64,000 nt of DNA, from the NCBI GenBank assembly GCA_020354625.1, contig CP070651.1:3811587-3875586 (forward strand), given 5' to 3'. Source of the DNA: Trueperaceae bacterium. GTDB lineage: Bacteria > Deinococcota > Deinococci > Deinococcales > Trueperaceae. The position numbers were made by a program, and so were the translations under genes. Below, in pieces: positions 42,639 through 52,616 of the stretch. The first letter of the stretch is position 1, and every line of letters begins with the position of its first letter. The notes under the pieces were generated by a model, which saw only the letters and a list, made by a program, of their open reading frames with translations, was not told the origin of the DNA and searched no databases.

Positions 42639-43561
42639 CAGTCTGCCTCCAGCGAGGTTGCGCCGTCGATCTGCCGCTCGAGGCGCAAGTAGAGGACCGA
42701 CAGCAACACGATGACGATGGAGAACACCACCATGACGGTCATGGCCTCACTCATCTGCAAGAAACTGAACGCCTTGCGATAGGCGAGCGTCTGCATCACC
42801 TCGGTAGCCAGTTGGGGGCCGCCACCAGTGGTGCCGAAGATGATATCGAAGACTTTGAGGGTATCGATGGTACGGAAGATCAGCACCGTGAACAGAACGG
42901 GACGCAACATCGGCAAGGTGACGTGACGAAAGGTCTGCCAGGCGTTGGCACCATCGACCTTCGCCGCCTCCATGGGTTCGGCCGGCAGGCTCTGCAAGCC
43001 GGCGAGAACGATGATGAACACAAAGGCTGTTTGCCACCAGGCGTCTACACCGATAATCGTCGGCATGGCGGTCGCTTGGGTTCCGAAGAAGGCAGAAGTC
43101 GGTAGGCCGACCTCTCGCAGCAAGAAGTTGACGATCCCAAGCATAGGATCGAGCATGACCTTCCACATCAGCGAAACCACGATGCCGGAAACCATCAATG
43201 GGGTCAGGAGCAGCGTGCGGATGAGGCCGGCACCGAAGCCGAGCTGGTTCACCACCACGGCCAACGCCAAGCCCAAGCTCAGTTCGATGGCCACCGCTCC
43301 AATGGAGAAATAAAAGGTCTGCCCCAAGACCTGCCAGAATTCACCTCCGCCGATCAGGTCGCTGTAATTGCGCAGGCCCACGAAGTTCATGCGGGTGCCC
43401 CAGTTCCAGTCGAAGAGACTCAGGGCGACCGAGTACACGACCGGGTAGAGCGAGGTCACGCCGAGCACGAGTAGCGCCGGGGCCAAAAAGAGATAGCCCG
43501 GAGACAGGCGGCGTGCAAAGGGTGGTCGAGAACGCTGGGGACGTACCGGTTCAGCGGTCAA
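42638..43561 (-). CDS. Carbohydrate ABC transporter permease (MalF type)
   Basis: 307 residues from a TTG start. Six membrane segments are predicted, with the EAA loop 'MEAAKVDGANAWQTFRHVTL'. It is between the binding protein (hairpin at 43592-43620) and the MalG-type subunit. Confidence 0.85.
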   Translation of the reverse strand: MTAEPVRPQRSRPPFARRLSPGYLFLAPALLVLGVTSLYPVVYSVALSLFDWNWGTRMNFVGLRNYSDLIGGGEFWQVLGQTFYFSIGAVAIELSLGLALAVVVNQLGFGAGLIRTLLLTPLMVSGIVVSLMWKVMLDPMLGIVNFLLREVGLPTSAFFGTQATAMPTIIGVDAWWQTAFVFIIVLAGLQSLPAEPMEAAKVDGANAWQTFRHVTLPMLRPVLFTVLIFRTIDTLKVFDIIFGTTGGGPQLATEVMQTLAYRKAFSFLQMSEAMTVMVVFSIVIVLLSVLYLRLERQIDGATSLEAD

Positions 43562-43591
43562 GATATCTCAAGAAAAGATAGAAGGGGAACA

Positions 43592-43620
43592 GCTGGGGCG
43601 AACAGGACGCTCACCCCAGC
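43592..43620 (-). terminator. Hairpin between binding-protein and permease genes
   Basis: Arms GCTGGGG (43592-43598) and CCCCAGC (43614-43620) frame a 15-nt loop just after the binding-protein stop. This is the third such arrangement in the window. Confidence 0.5.
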
Positions 43621-43628
43621 CGATGACG

Positions 43629-44981
43629 TCACTGGCTTTCGCCAACCAGTTTTAGAACCTGTTCCTGAGCGCTTGCAGCGGCCGCCTCGGGCGAATCACC
43701 TGCAAACATGCCTTGGATGGCATCGACGATCGCCAATGCGTACTCGCTCCAACCCTCGCGGAAGACGACTGTGGTGCGGGAGCTCTGCATCGCCTCTTGT
43801 ACCGTCGCGACGTACTCGGCGTTGAGGCTGCTGGTGTAGGCTTCCTCATCCCAGGTCGACAGGCGGGTCGCACCACCGTGGAACGCCCCGATCTGCGCCG
43901 CATTGTCCTTGTTCGAAATGTACTGGATGAAGTACCAGGCCGCTTCAGGATTCTGGGAGTTCGCGGGGATGCCGTAGCCCCACATCCAGTGACCGGTGAG
44001 GGAAGCTCCTCCTTCGCTCACAGGCGGGATCACCCGGTAACCGACCCGGCCGGCCACGACCGAGGCCGACTCGTCTTCAAAACCGGGTCCGAACAGGCTG
44101 GCATCGATGAAAAAGCCGGCCAACCCTTGGGAGAAGAGCAGGCTGGCATCGGGCCAGTCGAGCGCCTGGATGTTGGCCGGACCGGCCGACATCATGCCGG
44201 CGTAGTGCGACAGACCGGTGGCAACCCGCTCGTCTGTGAGGCGCGGGTTGGCCCAGTCGCCGTCGAACCAGACGTTGTAGGGCAGCTCGACCGGATCGGC
44301 CCCGAAGGCGTTGAAGACCATGCCGGTCACGGTATCCATGATGGTGTGGGAGCGGATCCCGCGCATCACGGCCCCGGCCACGGTGCCACCGCTCTGCTCG
44401 CTGATCGACTTCGCAGCAGCGATCAAGCCGTCCATGGTGTCCGGGACTTCACCACCTAGATACTGGTCGATGATGTCTTTGTTGTAAAAGAGCGTGTAGG
44501 CCTCAAAAGAAGCCGGGATGCCGAAGTCCTCTTTGTCGGCCGCCGAGGGGGGGTATTGGGTGGCCATCAGGAAGCCTGCGGGGAAGTCGGCAAAGTCATA
44601 ATCCGCAGCGGTCATCGACGGATCTTCGAGGTAAGGCGTCAGGGGCTTGATCAGACCGGCCGACCACTGGGTGAACGCAGTCGAATCCATCGGCAGGAAG
44701 TAGACATCTGCCACGCCCTGCTCGGCCCGCAGCGCCAACTCCATCCGGTCGAAGTAGAGGTTTTCGGCCATCGACTCGATGTTGACCGTAATCCCCGTGT
44801 CCTGCTCAAACTGCTCGAGCACGGTATCGATGCCGTCGAGAACCGGGTGTTCGGGCATCAACACCGTGACGGTGCTGCCGCTAAAGCGCGCCCAATCGAA
44901 GTCCCCTTGGGCCAAAGCCAGCGGCATAGCAGCTACCAGAAGCAAAAGGATCGCCATGCGTTTCATCGACTTATCAGTCAT
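43629..44981 (-). CDS. Sugar-type ABC transporter substrate-binding protein
   Basis: 450 residues with AAGGAGAGAG before the ATG. A short signal (KRMAILLLLVAAMPLALA) ends at AQ. Domains typical of the family include 'VLEQFEQDTGITVN', 'GIPASFEAYTLFYNKDIID' and 'AAWYFIQYISNKD'. It follows the glycerol-phosphate dehydrogenase-like gene by 76 bp and leads the second sugar ABC set. The ligand is unknown. Confidence 0.85.
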   Translation of the reverse strand: MTDKSMKRMAILLLLVAAMPLALAQGDFDWARFSGSTVTVLMPEHPVLDGIDTVLEQFEQDTGITVNIESMAENLYFDRMELALRAEQGVADVYFLPMDSTAFTQWSAGLIKPLTPYLEDPSMTAADYDFADFPAGFLMATQYPPSAADKEDFGIPASFEAYTLFYNKDIIDQYLGGEVPDTMDGLIAAAKSISEQSGGTVAGAVMRGIRSHTIMDTVTGMVFNAFGADPVELPYNVWFDGDWANPRLTDERVATGLSHYAGMMSAGPANIQALDWPDASLLFSQGLAGFFIDASLFGPGFEDESASVVAGRVGYRVIPPVSEGGASLTGHWMWGYGIPANSQNPEAAWYFIQYISNKDNAAQIGAFHGGATRLSTWDEEAYTSSLNAEYVATVQEAMQSSRTTVVFREGWSEYALAIVDAIQGMFAGDSPEAAAASAQEQVLKLVGESQ

Positions 44982-45057
44982 CTCTCTCTCCTTATACTCT
45001 ATTGCCTTCTCAAAGCGTGACCCACGACTCGCAACTTGGGCCACGGCTATGACTTGG

Positions 45058-46119
45058 TCAGCTGCCGAACTTCTCGGTAACGGCCTCCCTCAACCGATTA
45101 ACGAACGCGTCGGTAATGGTCGCCTCGTGGGCGATACCGTACCAGAGTCCGGCTTGGCGTACGAAACCCGACAGGTTCATAAGGGCGTGGCCGACGTCGT
45201 CCCAGCTGATGCCCATCGCCTCGGGACGGATATCGACCCCGACCCGGTGGATCGCTTCGAGCATCTCGTCAGCACGCTCGCCGTGCAAAAGCGAGCCGGC
45301 GTAGATGCCCAAGCAGACGGGTTGGCCGTGGATGAACTTCTTACCGGTGTAGTACTCGAGCGCGTAGAAGAGGAAGTGATCGATCCCCTCGATGTGTCGC
45401 GGGTTCCAGCCGGCGTTGTGGAAGGCCGCTCCGCCCCAACGGTTGGCGTTCATCAGGGTGCGGATCCCCTCCTCGTTGACGGCATGAATATCGTCGAGTT
45501 TGCTCATCACCAGGTCCAATACGGACTTCGCCTCGGCTACAAGCGCTTCATCAAAGGGCCACTTGGATTCCGTCTTACCCCGGACGTGAGCAAGGCGCCA
45601 GTCCGCGTGGGCGGTGTGGTAACAGAAGATCTCGCACACGCCGCTGCGGTTGATGAGAGGCGGAGCCGACTGGATGACATCGAAATCGACATAGACGGCT
45701 TGCGGTACGGCCCAGCCCATATAGCGCACGTTGCCACCGAAGCGCAGCCCGGCCCGGTGCCCAAAGGGCGCATTGACCGACATCGAGGTCGGCACCTGAA
45801 AAAGGGGCAATCGCAACGACCAGGCGAAGAACTTGGCGACATCGACAGCTTGACCGCCCCCCAGACCAACGATGGCGTTACAAGGTGGGAGCGCGGCCAC
45901 TTCGCGCTCGAGCTCATCGCCATCGATGGTGGTGACCAGATAGGGTTGGGCAACAGCGCCATCGAAATGATGTGCAAACCTCTCCCATAGATCCTCCATC
46001 GTGACGACCAGGAAGGGCCGGTGCACGAAGTTGGCGAGCTCACCGATCAGGTTTCGGCCGTAGATGGTAGGGAAAAGCCCCCCCAGCGAGGCGATGCTGG
46101 GATTCGTTAGCTCAATCAT
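45058..46119 (-). CDS. Glycerol-1-phosphate dehydrogenase-like (DHQS/iron-ADH superfamily) protein
   Basis: 353 residues. The nucleotide-binding 'VGLGGGQAVDVAKFFAW' (about 100) and 'QVPTSMSVNAPFG' match the sn-glycerol-1-phosphate dehydrogenase/AraM group. Metal residues are visible as E in 'SGVCEIFCYHTA', H in 'EGIDHFLFYALEY', and H in 'FIHGQPVCLG'; the first is usually Asp in the family. It may act on a polyol imported by the downstream transporter. Start 46119 chosen over 46128 on a weak upstream ribosome site. Confidence 0.65.
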   Translation of the reverse strand: MIELTNPSIASLGGLFPTIYGRNLIGELANFVHRPFLVVTMEDLWERFAHHFDGAVAQPYLVTTIDGDELEREVAALPPCNAIVGLGGGQAVDVAKFFAWSLRLPLFQVPTSMSVNAPFGHRAGLRFGGNVRYMGWAVPQAVYVDFDVIQSAPPLINRSGVCEIFCYHTAHADWRLAHVRGKTESKWPFDEALVAEAKSVLDLVMSKLDDIHAVNEEGIRTLMNANRWGGAAFHNAGWNPRHIEGIDHFLFYALEYYTGKKFIHGQPVCLGIYAGSLLHGERADEMLEAIHRVGVDIRPEAMGISWDDVGHALMNLSGFVRQAGLWYGIAHEATITDAFVNRLREAVTEKFGS

Positions 46120-46291
46120 AGGGTCCATCCGAGACAGCACTAACCGACACATTCATAAAAAAAAGCGATGGTTTCATACTATGTGGCAAGGAGAATACCA
46201 GAAAACCGAGATATGAACCAACACCGCACGGCCGTCTTCGAAGCTACGAGCCTGCACGTAAGCCTAAGGGTGCTTTATAACCCGCTTTACG

Positions 46292-48304
46292 TTACTCGCC
46301 CACGATGTCGACCACGGTACTCGGCAGTGACGGTACCGTGAAGTCCGTGATCCTTACCGTGAGCGGGCCGGGAGCGAGAACCTCAACGGCTCCGATGTAC
46401 ATACCGTCATTTCTGACGGGATCTTTAAACCCCTCAAGGCGACCGCCATCGTCGATCATGACCGAATCTGCCAACGGGCGCCCGTACCCCTCGACGACGT
46501 TCAGGATCAACTCGTGCTCGAGCGCCGGACGCCCAAAGTGATCGCGCACGAAGGCGATGATCTGCACGACGTCACCACGACGGTTTGCCCCCCCTACAGA
46601 GCTGGTGTCGATCTCGAACTGCTCCCCGACGACGAGCTCGAGCTCGTAGCTGTCTTGCTGAGCCGACCAGGTATCGTGAACCACCACGGATACGGTCTGC
46701 TCGTCGAGCACACCGGTGTCTTCAGCGACTTCAATTCGTCCTGAGCTGACCCGATCACCGGAGATCAGGTCTGGGGAGCGCCCGTCGTTATCGACCTCAC
46801 CCTGAACGATCACAGGGGGGGAGGCCTCCAATACGAACCGGGGTGCGGTCCCGGTATCTTCAGCCTGCACCCCCCGGGTATCCACAGCTGCGGCACCCAC
46901 AGATGAGATGCGCTCGGGAAAGAGTGTGATCTCGGGGACGGCAAAATCGGCCAAGTCGATGCCTATGCTGGCGGCGACGGCGGCTTCACCTCGATCCAAG
47001 AAGATGACTTCAGCTTGTGTCGACCCCTCTGGCACAAACGCAGCCGTGAACGGAACGGTGTAAAAACCGGTATTCCTGGCAGGACGTAACCTCAGTTCCG
47101 TTGGGAGGGAGAGAGGCTCACCGTACTGTTCATCCAACACGAAATCGAGCCTCAAGCGCCGGACAGGATTTCCCAAGGCGTCCTGAGCGCGTGCGAGCAG
47201 AAGCGCATCGTCACCGGCCCGAAGCGGTTCGTCGCTAAAGAGCGTCAAAGAGGCTTCCTCGAGCCCTCCGGCCACCAAACTGTCCACGGTGCTGACGGTG
47301 ATGGTCGTTTCGACGCCGGATGCGGGCTGCAGGATCCGAATCTCTGTCTCGCCCTCCTCCTCAGACGACGTAAAGGCAAAGGCGTAGACACCTGCCCCCT
47401 TCCGTGAGGTAAGAGCGATCTCTTCAAACTCCTCGATGCTACCGGGACCCGAAACGATCTCGGCGATGAGATCACCCTCCTCGAGACCACGCAGCAACTC
47501 ACCCTCACGATTTCTCAGGGTCACCAAGATCGCCGCGGTATTTTCGTCCACAGGCACACGGCCTCGCGATCTACGTTCGACCTCTTCGGGAAAGACGAAG
47601 GCCTCGACCGTTGCGGCCTGCAATACCTCGAGCACAATGCTTTCACGAACCCGCGGAAAATCGGCATCTGTGACTTCGATTTCGACCTCTCCAGGTTCAG
47701 TTGCTTCAAACACGGTGGCGTAGCGGGCCAGTTCACCGCCGCGGGCTTGCTGTCGTATCTTCCCATCTCCTCGAACGATGTCGAACTCGAGATCGGCGTT
47801 TTCGATGGGGCGCCCCAGCTCATCGAGCACAAACGCGAGGATCGAAACCTCGGCTCCGCGTCTGGCGATGTCGAGATCGCCGGCCGTGAGCGTGACGACA
47901 CGGGCATCGACCAATTCAATACTCGCTTTCGCCTCTGGGACGGTATCTTGTGGAGAATTGACCCAGAGAGCAGTGATCGACACCTCTCCCACTTCGATGC
48001 CGGCGGTGAGCGTGGCTGCATAGACACCACCACCCTCATCCGTGGCTTCAGTCACCAGATCCTTACGCGCGGAGCTACCGAAGTAGGCATCCCCCGCCTC
48101 GACGGAAAAGAGCAATTCCTGGCCGTCGACAGGTATACCGTCCTCATCGACGAGCGTCGCCACCAAGGTGGTGGCGGCCTCACCATCGGCCGGAAGCGTA
48201 TGCAATACAGGGAAGATCTCGAAGTTATATTGCTGACCGGCAACGTACGGCAGCAAGAACAGCTGCGCAACCACAACCGTGAAAATAAGTTGAAGGTTTT
48301 TCAC
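46292..48304 (-). CDS. Secreted multi-Ig-domain (Big_1-like) protein
   Basis: 670 residues with signal MKNLQLIFTVVVAQLFLLPYVA, ending GQQ. Immunoglobulin-like modules repeat roughly every 100 residues; the first (about 30-135) resembles Big_1/invasin ('PADGEAATTLVATLVDEDG', 'GGGVYAATL'). The whole is acidic and lacks a sorting signal, so it may be secreted or surface-held. It has its own minus-strand unit; neighbours give no functional clue. Confidence 0.65.
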   Translation of the reverse strand: MKNLQLIFTVVVAQLFLLPYVAGQQYNFEIFPVLHTLPADGEAATTLVATLVDEDGIPVDGQELLFSVEAGDAYFGSSARKDLVTEATDEGGGVYAATLTAGIEVGEVSITALWVNSPQDTVPEAKASIELVDARVVTLTAGDLDIARRGAEVSILAFVLDELGRPIENADLEFDIVRGDGKIRQQARGGELARYATVFEATEPGEVEIEVTDADFPRVRESIVLEVLQAATVEAFVFPEEVERRSRGRVPVDENTAAILVTLRNREGELLRGLEEGDLIAEIVSGPGSIEEFEEIALTSRKGAGVYAFAFTSSEEEGETEIRILQPASGVETTITVSTVDSLVAGGLEEASLTLFSDEPLRAGDDALLLARAQDALGNPVRRLRLDFVLDEQYGEPLSLPTELRLRPARNTGFYTVPFTAAFVPEGSTQAEVIFLDRGEAAVAASIGIDLADFAVPEITLFPERISSVGAAAVDTRGVQAEDTGTAPRFVLEASPPVIVQGEVDNDGRSPDLISGDRVSSGRIEVAEDTGVLDEQTVSVVVHDTWSAQQDSYELELVVGEQFEIDTSSVGGANRRGDVVQIIAFVRDHFGRPALEHELILNVVEGYGRPLADSVMIDDGGRLEGFKDPVRNDGMYIGAVEVLAPGPLTVRITDFTVPSLPSTVVDIVGE

Positions 48305-48553
48305 TATACTTTGTCATTATACAGCCCACCTCACAAGGTTGACCATAGCTGTCTCGTAAAGCGAACGATTATGAGGCCCCACCGTCGTACCCCACCCCAT
48401 CCTTACAGGCGGTCGTCCCGCTCAACCGGGTCGCACTTCCGCACGCCACCGGGCCTTCTCCAGGCGGGTAATGCGAATAACCGCACAGACCGGACACCTC
48501 GGCTCGAGCAAAAAATAGTGAGGTGGCGAGAACGATAGTCGGGAGGTTTGGGT

Positions 48554-49021
48554 GTGCAACCAGAGGATAGCCTAGCTTCACCACAAGCTATAAGCCTGCG
48601 CCTGAAGGTAACGGATAGTACGCTCCGCCGTTATGCGCGCGATTACGAGCAGGTATTCGAAGGCCTTCCCAGAGATGAACGGGGGGGGCGGCTGTATCCG
48701 AACGAGGCGGTCGACCGGCTCGAGCAGGCCCAGGAGCTCACACGATCGGGTCAGGTAACCGGAATGCGCGCCGCCTTTGAAACGCTGAGAAGGGGCAGAG
48801 GGCCTTCTCAGCAGGACCCGACCCTGGAGGCTCTCAAAGTCGTGCACGAAGAACTGCTCACCCTCCACTCCCGCATAGACAGGCTCGAACTACATCAGCT
48901 TCCCACCGAGAACGACGAAATGTTGCAGTTTTACCGCGAAGAAGTGCTGAGGCTTCAGGCCCAGCTCGCCCGACCGATCAGCAAACGCCCCTGGTGGCGG
49001 CTCTGGGAAGCGAGAGGATGA
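48554..49021 (+). CDS. MerR-like helix-turn-helix protein
   Basis: 155 residues. An N-terminal winged-helix of MerR type ('AISLRLKVTDSTLRRYARDY', 'RLYPNEAVDRLEQAQEL') is followed by a coiled-coil-like segment (about 95-140) that would dimerise it. GGGAGG at 48541-48546 fits a GTG at 48554 better than the TTG at 48548. It is divergent from the Ig-domain gene. Confidence 0.65.
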   Translation: MQPEDSLASPQAISLRLKVTDSTLRRYARDYEQVFEGLPRDERGGRLYPNEAVDRLEQAQELTRSGQVTGMRAAFETLRRGRGPSQQDPTLEALKVVHEELLTLHSRIDRLELHQLPTENDEMLQFYREEVLRLQAQLARPISKRPWWRLWEARG

Positions 49022-49082
49022 CATCGACCACTCGCCGACACCAGGTACCTGACACGAAGACTTAGGATGAAAGGAGTATAAT

Positions 49083-49394
49083 GTGCGTTTCATAACCTAC
49101 TGGGAGCTGAGTGAAGACATGACCCTGGAAGAACGTTCGGAAATCGCTCAGAAGCTCACCACCTCGCACTTCTTCCCGTTACAAGGTGTCGAGATTGTCC
49201 GTTGGGACGCCACTCCCGACGGATGGGGAGTCCTGGTAGCGGAAGCAGACGACGCCGCAGCCATCGCCAATGCCCTGAACGCTTGGCGGGCAGCCGGACG
49301 AGGGTTTTTCAGACTCACAAAGACCGCACCCGCCATGCCTGTCCAGGCCACCATCGCCGGCGCGACCGACCTGCTGACCTCGGTACCCGTTTGA
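49083..49394 (+). CDS. Small α/β protein (DUF3303-like)
   Basis: 103 residues with AAAGGAG upstream and a GTG start. The order of a β-strand (RFITYWEL), helix and 'VEIVRWDATPDGWGVLVAEA' resembles DUF3303-type ferredoxin-fold proteins. No function is known. It follows the MerR-like gene by 61 bp. Confidence 0.55.
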   Translation: MRFITYWELSEDMTLEERSEIAQKLTTSHFFPLQGVEIVRWDATPDGWGVLVAEADDAAAIANALNAWRAAGRGFFRLTKTAPAMPVQATIAGATDLLTSVPV

Positions 49395-49524
49395 ATACGG
49401 TGATGGGTCAGCGGGTACGGGTCATGTGTGGGTCTATTGCGAATGCACGACGACGTCAGGGTCTACTGTTCCCACGGCGCAACATGAGGGCATACGCGTG
49501 CACCTAGAAAATTCACAACACCCA

Positions 49525-50418
49525 TTAGCCATCACCGAAACCGAGTTCCACCAAATAGGCTCTGGTGCGCTGCGCGATGGGGAGGGGCCTATCGACAGCG
49601 ACCGGATACATATCTTGCTCGACGATGGCAAACCCCTCAAAACCCACTCCGGTAAGTACATCCCGAAACGCGGCGAAATCGATACTCCCGGCTGAGGGCT
49701 CGCACATGACACCTCGCGCTACGGCCTGGGCGAAGCCAAGGTGTTCACGCCGCGAAGCCTTGAGCACAAGCGGATCGATACTCTTGAGATGCAGATAGGG
49801 GATACGCTGATGATACCCGTGGAAAAACGCGACGGCATCCCCTCCACAGTAGGCGTGATGCCCCGTATCGAAACAGAGTCCCACCAAATCGGGATCCGTA
49901 TCATCCAGAAAACGAGCAATCTGATCCTCGGTTTCGACCCAACTGTCGGCATGAGGGTGAAATAGCAGCTGAAACCCACGTTCACCAGCGAGGTCGCCGA
50001 AACGGTGCATCGCATCGACCATCTGGCGCCACTGTGCCGTCGACGCCTCTTTCGACATAATCTGTTTTCCGGTTCGCATGTCGCTGTAGGATTCGGGCAA
50101 CAGCACAATCGTCCTCGCCACCTCAGAGTGAAGCAGCAAGCTCGCCAGCTCGACGAGTTGGCCTCCGAGCACCTGCACGGCCTCGCGGCTGGTGAGCGCT
50201 CCACCGATGGTGCCACCGCATAGGCTCAGCTCTCGAGCCGACAGTTCATCCTCGAGCTGCATCGGATCGGTAGGGAGATAACCGAAGGGTCCCAGCTCGG
50301 TCCAGCTGTACCCTGCTTCGGCGACCTCGTCGAGATAGCGTGACCACAAGATCTGCTTGCTATCGTGGGGAAACCAGACGCCCCACGAATCTGGTGCGGT
50401 GCCGAGAATCGTCTTCAT
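49525..50418 (-). CDS. TIM-barrel sugar isomerase/epimerase-like (inosose-dehydratase type)
   Basis: 297 residues. Metal-site strands of AP-endonuclease-2-like barrels are present: 'GYSWTELGPFGYLP', 'LLFHPHADSWVE', 'LVGLCFDTGHHAYCGGD' and 'YLHLKSID'. It is closest in style to IolE/IolI-type enzymes. It lies 18 bp downstream of an IolG-like dehydrogenase, so the two probably act in sequence on an inosose or related ketose. Confidence 0.75.
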   Translation of the reverse strand: MKTILGTAPDSWGVWFPHDSKQILWSRYLDEVAEAGYSWTELGPFGYLPTDPMQLEDELSARELSLCGGTIGGALTSREAVQVLGGQLVELASLLLHSEVARTIVLLPESYSDMRTGKQIMSKEASTAQWRQMVDAMHRFGDLAGERGFQLLFHPHADSWVETEDQIARFLDDTDPDLVGLCFDTGHHAYCGGDAVAFFHGYHQRIPYLHLKSIDPLVLKASRREHLGFAQAVARGVMCEPSAGSIDFAAFRDVLTGVGFEGFAIVEQDMYPVAVDRPLPIAQRTRAYLVELGFGDG

Positions 50419-50436
50419 TGCACCCCTCCTTTATCG

Positions 50437-51444
50437 CTATTGAGATGGATCGGTGAGGTGGACGGGCTGCCCTCGCCGCGATGAATCGAGGGCTGCAAGG
50501 CTAAGCGCCAAACTCTGCCTCCCGTCGAAGATAGTGACTTCAACCGGGCTACGGCGCAACGAGGCATCCACAAAACTCTGGAGCTCCTGCACATAGGCTT
50601 CACGATAGCGATCGATAAAGAAGTCGAGGAGCACCTCCTCGCTTATCTCCTCGGATCCATAGCGACGGATGCGGCTTCGCTGAATGTTTTGCGACTGAAG
50701 CATGCCTTTTGAGCCGAACACTTCGATGCGTTGGTCGTGACCATACACCGAGCGGCGGCTCACGTTGATATGGCACATCTTTCCACTTGCGGTCCTGAGG
50801 AGAGCCATGGCGGTGTCGAGATCCCGGTCCGGGTTGAGATCCTCCTCGAGCAGGCTACTGGCGACGGCGTACACCTCGATCGGTTCCTCTCCCAATAACC
50901 ACCGCGCGGTGTCGAAGTCGTGGCACATGGTGTCGTAAAAGACGCCGCCTGGGGTATCACGCATATAGGTGACAGGAGGTGGGTGGGGATCGCGGCTAGT
51001 GATGATGAGTTGCTCGACAGCCCCGATCTCACCCTGTTGCAAAGCCGTGTAAAGCGCACGATGTTGGGGATCGAAACGACGATTAAAACCGATCTGGACC
51101 GGACGATCGTACCCTTCGAGAGCTTCGAGGCATGCATCGACCTCCACTAGATCTTTCCCAATCGGCTTCTCGCAAAAGATCGCCTTTCCCGCTTCGGATG
51201 CCTGCCGTATCAGCGTCGGATGCGTACCGGCCGGCGTAGCGATCAAAACGGCATCGATCCGCCGGTCTTCCATGACCGCATCGACGCTTTCCAGGGTGGG
51301 AACACCGTGGCGCTCTGCCAACAACGCCGCAACTCGCTGGTCAGGATCGAAAATCCCGGCGAAACCGACCTCTGGATTTCCCACCAAGTTCTCAGCGTGA
51401 ACCTTGCCAATGAACCCGGCACCGAGCAGGCAGATGTTCAGCAT
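50437..51444 (-). CDS. Gfo/Idh/MocA oxidoreductase (inositol 2-dehydrogenase-like)
   Basis: 335 residues. NAD loop 'ICLLGAGFIGKVHAEN', conserved 'FCEKPIGKD', and the catalytic 'HDFDTARWLLG'. 'GFNRRFDPQHRALYTAL' resembles myo-inositol dehydrogenases. The ATG at 51444 follows GAGATGAGGTGGGG. It is coupled to the IolE-like gene. Confidence 0.8.
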   Translation of the reverse strand: MLNICLLGAGFIGKVHAENLVGNPEVGFAGIFDPDQRVAALLAERHGVPTLESVDAVMEDRRIDAVLIATPAGTHPTLIRQASEAGKAIFCEKPIGKDLVEVDACLEALEGYDRPVQIGFNRRFDPQHRALYTALQQGEIGAVEQLIITSRDPHPPPVTYMRDTPGGVFYDTMCHDFDTARWLLGEEPIEVYAVASSLLEEDLNPDRDLDTAMALLRTASGKMCHINVSRRSVYGHDQRIEVFGSKGMLQSQNIQRSRIRRYGSEEISEEVLLDFFIDRYREAYVQELQSFVDASLRRSPVEVTIFDGRQSLALSLAALDSSRRGQPVHLTDPSQ

Positions 51445-51818
51445 CACCCCACCTCATCTCCCTTGGTATCTCACTCAAAAAGCCGTTTTGCAGACCACCT
51501 GTATCTGATCATACCGTTCCGCTTGCCAAGAGTCCTCCGGCTATACGAGATCGACTGCTCAATATGTTCTTACAACCTGCGTGCAAAACCACCATGTCCT
51601 TGCCAAAGGGAGCGTCCGGCCGATGCACAGGGGGGAGCAGGCGTATGGTAGGCTCGCGGTACCGGGGCATCGACCCCACCCGTCTCTTGCGATCGATTTC
51701 GGAGAAGTCTGTGCGCAGCCATTTATCACGTTGTCTGTTCGCACCCCCGTTACCTGCGTACCGGGAACGTTCCCCTCGGCTCCAAAACCGGGTAAACGGG
51801 TAACCTGGCGGTGTTGCC
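51445..51818. other. Divergent intergenic region, no gene seen
   Basis: 374 bp between the inositol-dehydrogenase-like and methyltransferase genes. No convincing small gene, tRNA or repeat is visible; it must contain both promoters. Confidence 0.4.
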
Positions 51819-52616
51819 GTGCTTAGAGATAACACCTTACGGATCCGTTTCGACGAGGTAGCTGATCTCTATGACAGGGCGCGACCCAGCTATCCCGAAG
51901 TGGCTTTCGACACACTCCTGCGCCAAGCCTCTCTCCCCACCGGAGGCAGCGTTCTCGAGGTCGGTTGTGGCACGGGCCAGGCAACACTCCCTCTGGCACG
52001 CCGAGGCGTGCGTATTCTGGCGCTCGAGCTCGGAAAGGATCTCGCCGAAGTAGCTGCCGAGAGGTTGCGCGACTACCCAGACGTTACCGTCGAACATACC
52101 GCCTTTGAAGAGTGGCAGCCAACAAAAGAGGCCTTCGACCTCTTCCTCTCGGCACAAGCCTTCCATTGGATCGAGCCGAGCACCGGGTTGGCCCGGGCAT
52201 CGACAGTGCTCAAACCAGGCGGCACCTTGGCGCTGATCTGGAACCTGGAACGGTCACAGGAGAGCGCTTTTTACCACGCCACCAACCCCATCTACCAACG
52301 CTACGAAGACAGCATGCCACAGGGACCCTCCTTAGACGATTGGGTCTGCATCTATCGCGAGGCGCTCGAGCGGCATCACCGGTTCCACCGCGTCACGCTG
52401 CAGCGCTACGACTGGCAGCAGACCTACGAAAAACAGCAATACCTCGACCTCCTCACCACCTTCTCTTCCACACTCGCCTTGGACTGCGATACCCGAACTC
52501 GCTTTCTCACAGACATGGCAACCGTTATCGATTCCTTCGGCGGAACCGTTCCACGATGCTATTCGACGGCGCTACTGCTGGCCAAACGGTCCAACCCTCC
52601 TCACAATCGGTCCTAA
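51819..52616 (+). CDS. Class I SAM-dependent methyltransferase
   Basis: 265 residues from a GTG start. Motif I 'VLEVGCGTGQATLPLARRG' (about 48-66) and the later 'SAQAFHWIEP' are typical of this superfamily. The TAA stop is the first part of repeat C copy 2. Methylated substrate unknown. Confidence 0.8.
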   Translation: MLRDNTLRIRFDEVADLYDRARPSYPEVAFDTLLRQASLPTGGSVLEVGCGTGQATLPLARRGVRILALELGKDLAEVAAERLRDYPDVTVEHTAFEEWQPTKEAFDLFLSAQAFHWIEPSTGLARASTVLKPGGTLALIWNLERSQESAFYHATNPIYQRYEDSMPQGPSLDDWVCIYREALERHHRFHRVTLQRYDWQQTYEKQQYLDLLTTFSSTLALDCDTRTRFLTDMATVIDSFGGTVPRCYSTALLLAKRSNPPHNRS

